Below are positions 10,013-20,968 of a DNA stretch of 64,000 nt, one piece after another. The stretch's first letter is position 1, and every line of letters starts with the position of its first letter. This DNA is from Diplonema papillatum (lineage: Eukaryota > Euglenozoa > Diplonemea > Diplonemida > Diplonemidae). The notes beneath the pieces were generated by a model, which saw only the letters and a list, made by a program, of their open reading frames with translations, made no database searches and was not told where the DNA came from. A program made the position numbers and the translations under genes. Location of the stretch: the NCBI GenBank assembly GCA_030068145.1, contig JAPJBO010000078.1, positions 248,001 through 312,000 of the forward strand, given 5' to 3'.

Positions 10013-10927
10013 CTTTCTCGGGAACGAAGTCGACAGGGTGAACGCCGGGACGTCCGGCTGCGACTGCTTGACGAAGGCGACGACGTCTTTAACCGTGTGC
10101 GTCAGGTTGAACTTCGCGGGCACTCGCTTCCCGTTGGGAAGCGCGAGCTGCAGGGTGGTGGTGGGCTGCGACTCGTCCACGGTGAGCTCTCTGCCGTCGA
10201 CGGCGGCGCTGACGCTGATCGCGCCATCAGAGCTGCCCGCGCCCATGGACCGGCCTTCGCCCTTGAAGGCTTTGAAGGACGCGACGAAGTCGACCGAGGC
10301 TTTGTCCTCCAGCACGAACTTCACCTCCGGCAGCGGCTGGTTGGGATACCGGGCCTTCAGCTGCTTGTTGATCTCGCGAGGCACGAGGCCCTTTTCGAAG
10401 AGCTCCGTTAGGAACTGCTTGTTCTCTTCCGGAGCCGCCTTGTCGCGGAGATCGCCTTCGTCGACGACGAACCCGTTTTTGTAGAGTGTCACCCGCACCT
10501 CTACCTCCGACGGCGCCACCTTCGGCCCCCCCGTGCCTGAGGCTGTGGGGTCGGATGAGGTAGGCATCCCGAGCACTCTGGCGGCGCCGGTGAACTTCGA
10601 GGAGGTGCCGCGCTTCGCGTCCTCTTCGTTCGACACCGCGCCGTGCTGCTTCGCGGCCTTCATCAGGTCGTCGTTGTACACGACGGCCTGCCCGCTGCCC
10701 ACGTACAGCTCCTCGGGCGGCTTCCCGCCGGCCGGCTTCGGGGGCGCCGGCTCCTTCTTCTCGATCCGCGCCTTCCGACCCTCGTCGTCCTTCGTGTCGC
10801 CTTGGGGCGCCGACGCGGCCCCGGGGGTGTTGCCGGTGTCGTAGAAGAGCTGGATCGCGGCGTCCACCTTCCCGCCGCTGGCGTCGAGCATGTGCTTCGC
10901 CTGCGTCTCCGTTCCGCCGGTGATCGA
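10013..10927 (-). CDS. p47/NSFL1C-like UBX protein (UBA, SEP and UBX domains), main exon
   Basis: A host gene exon of 305 codons. It opens with the end of a UBA-like domain (ITGGTETQAKHMLDASGG). A charged linker follows, then a SEP domain (VRVTLYKNGFVVDEGDLRD, then LFEKGLVPREI) and most of a UBX domain (TTTLQLALPNGKRVPAKFN, ending FTLSTSFPRK). This order is that of p47/Shp1/NSFL1 cofactor, which links the AAA ATPase p97/Cdc48 to ubiquitinated and membrane-fusion substrates. Acceptor CCAG precedes 10927 and donor AAG/GTGTGC follows 10013. The first exon, which should encode a short N-terminus, was not found upstream, so the 5' end is missing from this call. Confidence 0.88.
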
Positions 10928-10939
10928 CTGGTTTTTTGG

Positions 10940-11824
10940 GGCGTTTTTTTTTTTTTCGAGACATTACAGGCTATGAGCTTCATTTTTCCTCAGTTTTCCA
11001 AATTCCGTCTCAATAGCCAATTTGCTTTTCCCGCTCTGAAATCGAAGCCTTTGTTTAGTTAGGCCACCCGAACCTTGCAAAGGGGGGTCCGGGGGGCACC
11101 GCCCCCCGGCAAACGGTACGGTACATTCAGGTCGAGAAAGAGTTTGTACTTCTCAGTCCGTTTGTCGCGTAAGACATACGACCAACGTACTGGTGGCACT
11201 GTTTGCCATCTGTGTGACCCTCGCCCCGCTCCCCCTGGTGCGAACTCCTGAAGCCACCAGCCCATTTCAAATTCATCCACCACTCAGATAGTTTGTGCTG
11301 GTAAATCATTGGCACGAGTAGATGCAGACCGGTGTCAACTCGGAGAGAATCTGTCAAGAATTCTGGGCTGCTTCTGAGCCTCGACTCCCACTCGGCTCAG
11401 CACCGGCGGCAGCCCCAAACTTCTGCCAGTCAGCCCACCATGCCCAGCGGCGACCCACCGATGGCCAGCCCCTGACCGCCAGCCAGCTTCCTGGCACAGC
11501 TGGCCTAACCCACGCCTCCACCGGACCCCCACGACCTTTTTCATCGAAGGTCGTTTTTTGCACCTTTTTTTATATTTTGTGAGCTGCCGGATTTCCAAAC
11601 TCCGTCAGCTGACGGAATTTGGAATGGGAAGCTAATGCCCTGAGACATTGCAATGTGTTCCAAAAATGTAAGCCTGAGCAATGAGCGAACCAACACCAAA
11701 CTGAAGATTCATGTCACTGTCACAGTTTACATGTCCGTGCTTCACATGGAGATCCCTAACTCAAGACATACCAGGTGAAAAAGAAGAAGAACAACCTGAA
11801 GAGAGGCCTGGAACTCGGCCTGCT

Positions 11825-11864
<40 letters not shown>

Positions 11865-12350
11865 AGGGTCTCTGTGTGGATGTGTCAACTCATAATACGT
11901 ATAAGATCGCAAATCTTAGAAGATTAATGTATCCGACGAATACCTAACACTCGCTACAGGTTAAATAACCCCGTCGCTATCCCGAAAACATCGTAGCTTC
12001 ACCCCTCGCTTGCCCACCCACCCTTGCCCCCTTTTGCTGAAGCCGTGTCCTGAGGCGTCACGACGATTGTGACAAATACACCGAATCACTGCCTGACCTT
12101 TCTACTTTCGATTTATGCATCATCCGCGACGGTGAAGACGAAGCAGCAGACGGAGCCAGTATACGCAGTAGGAGGAGGATGTATTATCTGAAATAGCAAA
12201 AACCGCGTAGCGAGCTATTTAGAGTTCGTGCGAGCTACGGCACATTTTTCTGCGTTGAGATTCTGCATATTGGCATCCGTGGGGGAGGTAAAAAAATGTC
12301 AATCGGGGGTGTTTTCCCAGGGGCTTTTCGTGTTGTTCTGTAGATGCTGC
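10940..12350. other. No supported gene; upstream of the p47-like gene
   Basis: Should hold the missing first exon and promoter of the p47-like gene, but I could not identify them. A G/C hairpin (ggggggtccggggggcaccg) lies at 11080-11110 and an A run of about 40 at 11826. Confidence 0.5.
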
Positions 12351-12351
12351 T

Positions 12352-12445
12352 ATGGTGTGATCCGGTGGTCTTGCTCGGGCGTACAAGACGTGTACTCGGG
12401 GAAGCACTTCGGAAGTTCACAGGAAGTACTAAATGCACAAAGATG
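12352..12445. repeat. Partial copy of the 47274-47585 element
   Basis: ggtgtgatccggtggtcttg, then gtgtactcggggaagcactt and cggaagttcacagg, alike to 47274-47345. The downstream end is lost. Confidence 0.6.
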
Positions 12446-12586
12446 AAAGCCAAAATACTCGAGCTACTGTTCTTTGTCGGGCAGCATTGTCGAGCATTTC
12501 CTTTCAAGCTGGCGCTTATGTAAGAAAAGTCCGTGCGCTCGGCTAAAGGCCGCGCGGGGCGACTGGAGGCAGCAGTTAAAGTTCGG

Positions 12587-12880
12587 GCGAAGCTAAGTTC
12601 TGGTGAAGCAAAGTTCCGGTGAAGCAAAGTCCCGGTGAAGCTAAGTTCTGGTGAAGCTAAGTTCGGGCGAAGCTAAGTTCTGGTAAGCAAAGTTCGGGCA
12701 AAGCTAAGTTCGGGCGAAGCTGAGTTCTGGTGAAGCAAAGTTCGGGCGAAGCAAAGTTCGCACGAAGCTGAGTTCTGGTGAAGCTAAGTTCGGGCGAAGC
12801 TAAGTTCTGGTGAAGCAAAGTTCGGGCGATGCAAAGTTCGGGTGAAGCTAAGTTCTGGTGTTCGGGCGATGCTAAAAGTG
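12587..12880 (+). repeat. Short-period minisatellite (about 16-17 bp: gaagctaagttcgggc)
   Basis: Alternating words gaagcaaagtt / gaagctaagtt followed by ctggt or cgggc, some 17 copies with mild divergence. Confidence 0.88.
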
Positions 12881-13097
12881 AAGCGAAGTTCGAATGATGC
12901 TAAGTTTGGCCTGTGATGGCAAGTTCGGCGCCAGTGCCCGGGGGGGAGACCCCCCCGGACCCCCCCCGACTCCGTTTTCCCAGACTGCACCCGGGGTAAC
13001 CCAAATACCGCGAAACTCCGCAAAAACGCAAATTTCGGGCACATTGGACCCTGAAACGCAACAACCCTCGAAAACAATCTTCGACCGGGAAAATGTC

Positions 13098-13165
13098 TTG
13101 GGCGGGGTTCGAACCGGGCCTACCGGCCTGAAGGCCGACACCCGCTCACTCTGCCACCCCTCTGC
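13098..13165 (-). ncRNA. tRNA-like sequence with pol III box A and box B, probable SINE head or pseudo-tRNA
   Basis: On the minus strand TGGCAGAGTGAGCGG resembles box A and GGTTCGAACCC is a perfect box B, with a stem CGGCC/GGCCG between. The T arm pairs only in part and the acceptor stem is not convincing, so this is not a functional tRNA call. Confidence 0.4.
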
Positions 13166-13362
13166 ATTTTGGCAGGGGGGAAAAAAGCTTGCTCCGCGCT
13201 ATTATCGAGTCCAAAAACAATACACTTTTTTTAGTGTAGACAAAAGCCGGGTTGGCTCGAATAGAGGCTATTCACATTGCATGTTCATAGGACCTCCAGC
13301 ATAGGATAATACAGGGGGTCTTTGGCGCACCTCAAATGCGCAAAAAAAAAAATATATATATA

Positions 13363-15006
13363 TATATATGAGTCGATGCCAAAAGGGGGGGGGGGCGGAA
13401 AAATCCCCGCATAGTTCACCAGGGTCTGACGGGTACTGAGGCCCCATACTCTTCCTAAAACATGATTCTGCGTTCAAATACGCCCTCAGAAGCCTCCGGA
13501 GAGCCTTCTATGATGTCCCAAATGCGATTCTATGGGTTTTTAGGGGGTCCCCGTCTGCTGGCCGTAAACCGCCATAGAAGACACATATGCAACCTGAGGC
13601 TGGGTCGCTCCTCGGAGCAAATTCCCGGCCTAAACACACGTTTTCGGCGTTCTTTATCACTCTCCAGGTGCATTCGACCCTCGGACTTCATAAATTATCT
13701 CGCTTACAGGTGTTCCGGGGTGTGCAAAAACAAGGCGAATGGACCCTACAGACCGTACCACGCCCTGCCTGTCTATACAGGCTTTGGGGTCGAATTGCGC
13801 CGCCTTGGCGCCGTATGCACCGTTTTGGTCTCGTTTGTGCTGCTTTGGGATCCACTAAGAACTCTGGTCTGATTTGCGGGACGCTTTGCTCGGTTTTGGC
13901 GCCCACTTTCACCGTTCAAAGTGCATCCAGTGGTGCAGACTTTGCGCCGAAGCTGGAGAGGAAGCGACCCAGTAGGCGCCACTCCACCGTGAGCGGGTGT
14001 CGGAACAGGACTCAAACTGTGACCCAGGTGATACTGCCGACCATGGCGGGTGTGTGCGCCACACAGTTTGTCTGACCAAGCTCACTGCACAGAGAGAGCT
14101 TGCCACACATCCCTCGGGTCATGTGCCGCCTGTGCAAAGTCATCCAGCAGAAGCACTTTGCAGCCGTGGGTGAGAAAGATGCCAGAAGGGAAGACATTGC
14201 CAGGAAAGCTCTGAAAGCCTGCCCTGAAAGCGGTGAAGCCTGCTTCAAAATCATGAAGTGAACGCGTCGTAGTCAACCGCTTCGACGACGATTGAGAACG
14301 GCTGATGATCGGCTGTTACTTAACGTGACCTCTTCGCTTACAACGCCGTCCTACTTCGTTCACCAAGCCTTGCAGAATCACCAGAATAGCATAAAATGAT
14401 GCAGGTAGAAGCCTGAACAGGCCTTTAAACAGTGAAAGTGGGCGCCAAAACCGAGGAAAGCGTCCCGCAAATCAGACCAGAGTTCTTAGTGGACCCCAAA
14501 GCAGCACAAACGAAGCCCGAAACGGTGCATATGGCGCCAAAGCCGGTGCAATTTGACCCCAAAGCCTGTACAGACAGGCAGGGCGTAGTTCGGTCTGTCC
14601 CCAATGCAGGGGGCCATTCTCCTTATCTTTGCACGTCCCGGAACACCTGTGAGTGAAAGAAACCACGAAGCCCGAGGGTCGAATGCACCTGGAGAGTGCT
14701 AGAGAACGCCGAAAATGTGTGTTTGGGCTGGGATCTTGCTCAGAGAAGCGACCCAGTATCAGGTTGCATATGTGTCTTCTATGGCGGTTTACGGCCAGCA
14801 GCGGGGGGACCCCCTAAAAACCCACAAAATCGCATTTGGGACATCATAGAAGGCTCTCCGGAGGCTTCTGAGGGCGTATTTGAACGCAGAACCATGTTTT
14901 GGGAAGAGTATGGGGCCTCAGTACCCGTCAGACCCTGGTGAACTATGCCGGGATTTTTCCGCCCAAACCCCCCCCCCCCCCCCCTTTTGGCATCGTACCA
15001 TATAAA
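13363..15006. mobile_element. Foldback element: inverted repeats of about 550 bp around a 0.5-kb spacer
   Basis: 13363-13915 and 14432-15006 are inverted copies of each other, roughly 85-90 percent alike by eye, from the outer phrase ccaaaaggggggg/cccccccttttgg to the inner gcccactttcac/gtgaaagtgggc. Such long inverted repeats are typical of foldback or MITE-like DNA elements. The element lies just upstream of the hAT remains, but I saw no shared ends. The outermost words also recur near 48195 (cccttttggcatcgt). Confidence 0.78.
14121..14261 (+). CDS. Coding-like frame in the spacer of the foldback element
   Basis: 46 codons and a stop, beginning MCRLCKVIQQKHFAAVGEKD and ending EACFKIMK; the open frame extends upstream to 14076. 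Composition is protein-like, with charged, amphipathic stretches and spaced cysteines. It is bounded by the inverted arms, so it may be an exon captured by the element. No family recognised; it may also be chance. Confidence 0.35.
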   Translation: MCRLCKVIQQKHFAAVGEKDARREDIARKALKACPESGEACFKIMK

Positions 15007-15084
15007 TTCGTGTCTGGATTCTTGTGTCGAGGTGTACTCCAGTACACACATGAACTATGGGTGGGGCTCCGGGTGTGCAGGCCG

Positions 15085-15302
15085 GCGGAAGGTTGCGGAG
15101 GGTCGAGGAGGGTTGCGGAGGGTCGAGGGGGGTTGCGGAGGGTCGAGGGGGGTTGCGGAGGGTCGAGGGGGGTTGCGGAGGGTCGAGGGGGGTTGCGGAG
15201 GGTCGAGGGGGGTTGCGGAGGGTCGAGGGGGAGGTGCGGAGGGTCGAGGGGTTGCGGAGGGTCGAGGGGGGTTGCGGAGGGTCGAGGTGGGTCGCGGAGG
15301 GT
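15085..15302 (+). repeat. 19-bp minisatellite (ggttgcggagggtcgaggg)
   Basis: About 11 G-rich copies just outside the right arm of the foldback element and upstream of the hAT gene. Confidence 0.9.
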
Positions 15303-15418
15303 CGGCAGAGCACGCACGTTCCCAAGAATCCTCAAAAAAGTATGAGCACCGAAAGGCGCCGACCGGCCCCAACAAACTACTCACATTCCCAAAAAGTACG
15401 AGCACACAAATTGAGCAA

Positions 15419-18400
15419 ATGCATGACCACATCCTCCGACAGGTGAAGCCAAAAAGGATCGGGAAAACACACACCGGAATGCCAGCCACAAAGAAAAGAA
15501 GGACTGAAGAATCAGCATCTCAGTCCACGAGTCTTGCCTCCTTTTTTTCAATGCCTGAAGCTAAAATAGCATCATCTCACGGGCGCACTGAAAAGCCTGC
15601 CGACCCTGCATACCATGATGATTACAGTATGTGGAATACGTGGTCGAGCAGAATACCATCGGCGTGTCTGAAAACGGGCACCAAGACCGTCAACAACCTC
15701 AAGGATTTCCTTTCACTGCAAGGGACCTTGAGAGGCTTCCAGGCGCACCAGAACTGGCCCTTGGAAAAGAAGCGGTGGGTGTGGAAAAAGTTCGATGAGG
15801 ATTCCGAGCGGAAGAAACCTTGGATTAGACTTGTCAAGGAAGCCACTTCGGCCCATGACGTGCACTTGAAGGAGAAGAAGGAAGCACAAGAGCGGGTCAA
15901 AGCAGAAGCCGAATCGCGCGCAGCAAACCTTGTGCAGGAGGCTATCGACCGCGCCCGTGCAGACGCAAGCCAGGCTGTTCCGTTGGCGGAAGCTCTAGCA
16001 CGAGCCGAAGAACCACAAACCCAGCAAGGGGACGCACAACCGTTTGTTGTGATTCCGGATCAACAGCTGGTGCGGCTGCACCCCGACGACGCCAACCTGC
16101 ACGAAATGACACGTCTGGTCATGCAAGAGGTGGAACAGGAATAGAAAGAAGAACAGGCGTCGTTGTCCGCGGAAAGCGAACAAGAAAAGAAAACGGTCTT
16201 CGGGTATTCGACCGGTCGATGTATGCAGGCCCTCCTCCGTACCCAGCACTTCAAGACTTCGAAGTGGCAGCCTTCGTGGAGGAAAAGATTGCTGATGACG
16301 AGCCAGGGGCAACGAGCCTCCTCGACTTTCCCAGCCCCTTTGAGCGATCGCTGATTCCCCCGGACGTCGTGAATGGACCCAACAGCAAGACCCTGCAGGA
16401 ACTCCTTAAACTCCACTACTGGCTTCAGCCGACAACTGGAGGGCTCATCTGTCGAGCTTGCTTTGGTCGACGGACAAGCAAGCGGATCATCACGTTCGTG
16501 ACGCATCCTCTTGATTGGTCGAGGATGCGTGAACTCGGGAACAAGGTCAACTGCCATCTGCAGATTGGAAAGCAGCAGACGGCCCGGCACAGGCATTTCA
16601 CACGGCGTTCACGGAAGCTCTGTCGAAGCTCTATTGTTCCCCGTTCCCAACACCCAGAGGTGCGTCTCCCACCGAAGACGTAGCTGCCGGCATCTTGAAT
16701 ACGCAGCACTTGGTTCGGCTGTTTCAGGTGATGGCATCAACACTCGCTGCGGCAAAGCCACTCAGTGAGTCGTCCTTGCGACCTCCTCTCAACACTCGCT
16801 GCGGCAAAGCCACTCAGTGAGTCGTCCTTGTTCTGCGACCTCCTCTCAACACTCGCTGCGGCAAAGCCACTCAGTGAGTCGTCCTTGTTCTGCGACCTCC
16901 TCTCAACACTCGCTGCGGCAAAGCCACTCAGTGAGTCGTCCTTGTTCTGCGACCTGCTCTCAACACTCGCTGCGGCAAAGCCACTCAGTGAGTCGTCCTT
17001 GTTCTGCGACCTGCTCTCAACACTCGCTGCGGCAAAGCCACTCAGTGAGTCGTCCTTGTTCTGCGACCTCCTCTCAACACTCGCTGCGGCAAAGCCACTC
17101 AGTGAGTCGTCCTTGTTCTGCGACCTCCTCTCAACACTCGCTGCGGCAAAGCCACTCAGTGAGTCGTCCTTGTTCTGCGACCTCCTCTCAACACTCGCTG
17201 CGGCAAAGCCACTCAGTGAGTCGTCCTTGTTCTGCGACCTCCTCTCAACACTCGCTGCGGCAAAGCCACTCAGTGAGTCGTCCTTGTTCTGCGACCTGCT
17301 CTCAACACTCGCTGCGGCAAAGCCACTCAGTGAGTCGTCCTTGTTCTGCGACCTCCTCGCGACCCTAGAACACTCCACACGGGCATTTCTGCGACAAAGA
17401 TACAACTTGTCCTCATCCACAATCCGCACAGACATGCTCAATTCCCTATATTTCAGGTTGAAGGAACGTGTTGTGCGCAAATTGAAGGACTCGCAGTTTC
17501 TTTGTTTGCTGACCGACGAGGCACAGGATCCAGAAAGGTTGCCCATGTCAGCGTCGTTTTCAAACTGTTCCATCACGGAAAGCCTGAAGAAGTCTTCTGG
17601 GACCTCAGTCCCCTCACAGGTGCACACACAGGAGATCGCATCGCTCGTCTTGTGTGTTCGATGGTGGACCCCCTCAACTGCTGGAACCAGATGTGTGCCC
17701 TTTCTACAGATGGGGCTAGTTCCATGTCCGGTGACTACCTGGGAGCCAAAACCTTTTTCCAAAGGTATTGCTGCCCTTTTGCGATTTGGGTGTGGTGCCT
17801 TGCACACCAACTCAATTTGTGCTGCGTTGAGGCAGCCAAAGTCATTCCTGCAGTCAGTAACGGGTTCGGTGTTGTTCAGCGCGTGTTTGTCCTTTTCCGA
17901 GCCGGTCACAGCTCGGGTGGTCGGGCAGCTGTCTTCGATGAGTGCCAAAAGATGGTAGCCATCGCGGACAGCTTTTTTTTTTACCGTACTGACATTGCCC
18001 TTGTAGATGTGGGTGATACCCGCTGGGTGTCCCACGAAAGGGCTGCAAAAACAATCACAGCAGCCCTGAAAGTGTGTCTACTTGCTGTTGAGAAGCTGGC
18101 AAGCGAATCAAACACAGATGCAGCCGCGTTGAAACGCGACATGAGCCTCACCTCATGTTTTTCCTTGTTTCTGCTCGCTGCTGTTTGTCCCACTGTGTCA
18201 CGTTTCAGTCGGTTGCTTCAAAGAGCTGACCTGTGCTGGCTGGAATCATCGTCGTTCAAGCTCAATGCTATTGGTCAGCTTGAAAAACTTCGTGATGATC
18301 CTTCAACCAGTCAGGACTACTTTAACTGCGTCGTTGTTATCGCGGACAGCCGGACTCGACATGGTGGGGAGGTCTTCTGCCTTCTCGCGAACTTTTCAAT

Positions 18401-19396
18401 CAGTTCCATGTCAGCTTTGCAAAGCCGTACCTCGACAGTCTGATCACCTCGATCGAGCGCAGGGTGTGTTCGTTGGACGTTCTTGAAGCTTTGGGAGTTT
18501 ACGATCCGAGAACCGCCACCTTCAAAGAACTGTTCCGTGGCATTGATGTCTCGCAGGGAGTTCCTTCAGAGGTGGCTGAAAAGATAAAGGACAGCACGAA
18601 GCTCACCGAACTGAAAGATAAAATGAACCCACTGTTTGCCCACTTTGGCTCTGCGAAAGACAAGCTTGCATCCCCAGATGTCAACGCACATTCGCATACA
18701 AATGCAGAGTTCTTCCCTCCGGAAATGGAGAAAGCAATCCTTGAAGAGCTCCCGCGTGTGCTCGTCGAACTGGCTCGGATCAAGCCTGATTCAGCCTCTC
18801 CGACCTTTGCAGACTATGCTGTGAAGTTCGTGGAGCTCCACAGGCTAGGAAAGTTGTCGTCGCTGTATCCAGAGGCCGTGTTGCTTCTGCGTCTGGCACT
18901 GACACTCCCCCTTGGCACAGCAAGCGTCGAACGGAGCTTTTCAACTCTGCGCATTTTGAGGCACTACCTGAGGAATGGTACAAAACTTAGGACACTGAGG
19001 AAGCTGATGTTCATAGCTTGCAACCTCGAAAAGGGTGGGATTGACGACGACCTCATGGCCAAGTTGGTTCATGATTTCTGCGTTGGTACTGTTAGCCCAG
19101 ACCCGACAATGCCCCCTGCCCCCAATCCCGAGAACGAAGGAAGCCGGCATGATGATGTTTTGGATGAAGAAGAGGAAAGCGAAGAAAGTGAAACAGAAAA
19201 CCTCGCGACACTACGTGATTGCGATGATCAGTTGTTTACTGAATCCAAACGGAAGTTGCTTTTTGCGCACTTCGATCTCTGGAAAGAGGCACGGAACACA
19301 GTCCAGAACTGGCACAGTGCTTATCGCAAAAATAGAAAAGTGTTTTTCACACCAGCACGGGCCCAAGCGGCGCTCAGCGGAGATGCAGTGGAGTAA
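15419..19396 (+). pseudogene. Decayed hAT-family transposase gene
   Basis: Pieces of one transposase lie in order on the plus strand. 15419-16144 is a basic, coiled-coil-like N-terminal region (MPATKKRRTEES). 16219-16683 has a zinc-finger-like CRAC...HLQIGKQQTARH pattern. 17349-17540 leads to the first catalytic-type aspartate (CLLTDEAQD). 17535-18390 holds STDGASSMSGD, a CLAHQLNLC motif and DTRWVSH. 18385-19396 ends with the hAT dimerisation motif SVERSFSTLR (18922-18951). The frame changes near 16600, 17540 and 18385, and a TAG stop lies at 16144. The gene encodes a DNA cut-and-paste transposase, here not functional as a single frame. An alternative reading with introns at these points is less likely because no good splice sites were seen. 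Confidence 0.82.
16737..17352 (+). repeat. 57-bp minisatellite inside the hAT gene, in frame
   Basis: About ten and a half copies of a 57-bp unit, exactly 19 codons, reading DLLSTLAAAKPLSESSLFC. The copies differ mainly at one cctc/gctc site. Because the unit is a multiple of three, expansion kept the frame open; the antisense strand is open as well. Confidence 0.92.
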
Positions 19397-19891
19397 AGTT
19401 GGCCCAGACCCCTCCACGACACCTATATTTGCTTCCCGACTGCGACCTTTCATCAGTCTTGTTTTGCCTTTGTGAAGTGCCCTCGCCCGCCATGAATGCC
19501 ATAAATACTGCCCTCACACACCGTTCCTGCCATCTTGGATAGGCACGCCTCACGCTCGCACCACCCGAAACCGAAACGACCCATGTCCCCAAGAGCTGTG
19601 CCTCCCAGTGCCCGAATACAAAGCCTTCAGGCCAAAAAGCGTCCAGATGCGCAAAACACCCGTTTTTGGCCAAAATCACGTCTCTGTATTATGCACTGCC
19701 TCCAGTCTCGAAAAAAAAAAAAAAAAAGAATAGCGAAGGGCAGTCTAACTAGAGAGTCTTCGGGCCGCGCATGCAACGCGCTTGAGATTCCGGGGGGTTA
19801 GGGTCTGCGTGGGAGGAGGGTGATCCCGCGCACATCACAGGAATGATCCACGCGTGTCGATCCCAAATCCCAACCCCTCTGAACTGTTTTT

Positions 19892-20144
19892 CTAGCGTTA
19901 TTTGTGGATTTGAAGGTCGGTATTTTAAAGTCCCCGGTTGACCGTAGAGGCTTGGGTATGGGAGGGGGTTGAGAAAAGTGAGAGGGTGCCGCTCGTATCG
20001 GGTGATGTGTCGTTCCGTTGTGAACCCTTGCGGAGTCCCCTAACGCGTTTAGGGGATGTTTGGGATTGGGTAGGATGTGGTCGTTCTGCTGCGGCGTGAA
20101 AAGCCAGGAAGTTTCGACGCTAATCTTCGACTCTTGATCATGTT
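19892..20144 (-). repeat. Truncated, diverged PLE pLTR copy
   Basis: About 253 bp similar to the left part of the 441-bp pLTR from the word ctagcgttatttgtgg to cttcgactcttgat, with scattered substitutions. It ends close to the ribozyme-like motif and has no body of the element next to it. Likely a 5'-truncated or solo relic. Confidence 0.75.
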
Positions 20145-20500
20145 TCCTCAGATGCTGGACAGCCAACTCTTGTTGGGTTCTTTCTCAAACATGCGGAAAT
20201 TAAAGTAGTAACAACGCGTTGTGAACACGAAAGAGAACGCTGGCAGCGTGTTCGGCAGAGATTGGCCTAACGAGCATATTCACTCAACAGGCTAATCCTC
20301 CCCCGGCATGTACAAAGAAATGGCCGTGACCATCGTCGGAAGGTTTCGTTTAGAGAAGGTCCAATGAGGAGGTCAACAACCACGTCAAAAGTTCGTCGAC
20401 ATGGTGCCGGCGCTATACCAGACGCTCCCGTTAGCCACACAGCAGTTGTGGTTAGAATGCAGAGTATCGGTAGCGATGGCCTGCATTCGTCACCAGGTGA

Positions 20501-20968
20501 CTACTTCGATCGCACCGTGTCGTGCTTCAGGCGTTTGCACTCATTCGAACCATCGTCTTCGCGGTCGCATCGCGCCCTTTCCCATCCTCGCCGATAAACA
20601 GCAGCAGGCGATTCGATGCAGTTCCAGGAGAGATGGGTGGGCACAGAAAAACATACCATGAACCGCTGGATGCTCTCCGAATTGTCGCTCATTGTAGGGG
20701 ACGGAGGGGGGGGGTGGGGGGGGAGAGCAAGCTCGGGAGCTTCTGGGCAAAGAGTGGTGGTCGGGAGGCGAGAGGCCTTCTTTCCTGCCCTCTGGGCTGG
20801 TTCCTCTGCGTTGCCTGTTTGAGGGTTGGGGGTCTTTTGTAGTGAAAATGGCATTGTCGCCGTCTTCCCCGAGACATTTGCCTCGAGTTTCACCGCGAGA
20901 ACAGCTGCGTTCACTGATTCGAAGACGGTACCCTTCCCAACTTCAGGCCGCAGCTTCTTCGGCGGCAT
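20501..20968 (-). CDS. Candidate first exon, unrecognised
   Basis: From ATG at 20968: MPPKKLRPEVGKGTVFESVN, AAVLAVKLEANVSGKTATMP, FSLQKTPNPQTGNAEEPAQR, then a Pro-rich part (LPPHPPPPSPT). The first 45 residues look like a real soluble protein with a basic start; later text becomes repeat-like and overlaps the dispersed repeat at 20440-20640. No family recognised. Confidence 0.35.
   Translation of the reverse strand: MPPKKLRPEVGKGTVFESVNAAVLAVKLEANVSGKTATMPFSLQKTPNPQTGNAEEPAQRAGKKASRLPTTTLCPEAPELALPPHPPPPSPTMSDNSESIQRFMVCFSVPTHLSWNCIESPAAVYRRGWERARCDREDDGSNECKRLKHDTVRSK

Noticed and set aside
13098-13165. Functional tRNA gene
   Set aside because: Boxes A and B are good, but the T and acceptor stems do not pair properly.
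14943-15489. Pro/Ser/Thr-rich repeated frames (PPRPSATPLD)
   Set aside because: Translation of the 19-bp G-rich minisatellite.
16737-18035. 432-codon minus-strand frame with repeated QNKDDSLSGFAAASV units
   Set aside because: It is the antisense of the 57-bp minisatellite and of clear hAT transposase sequence on the plus strand.
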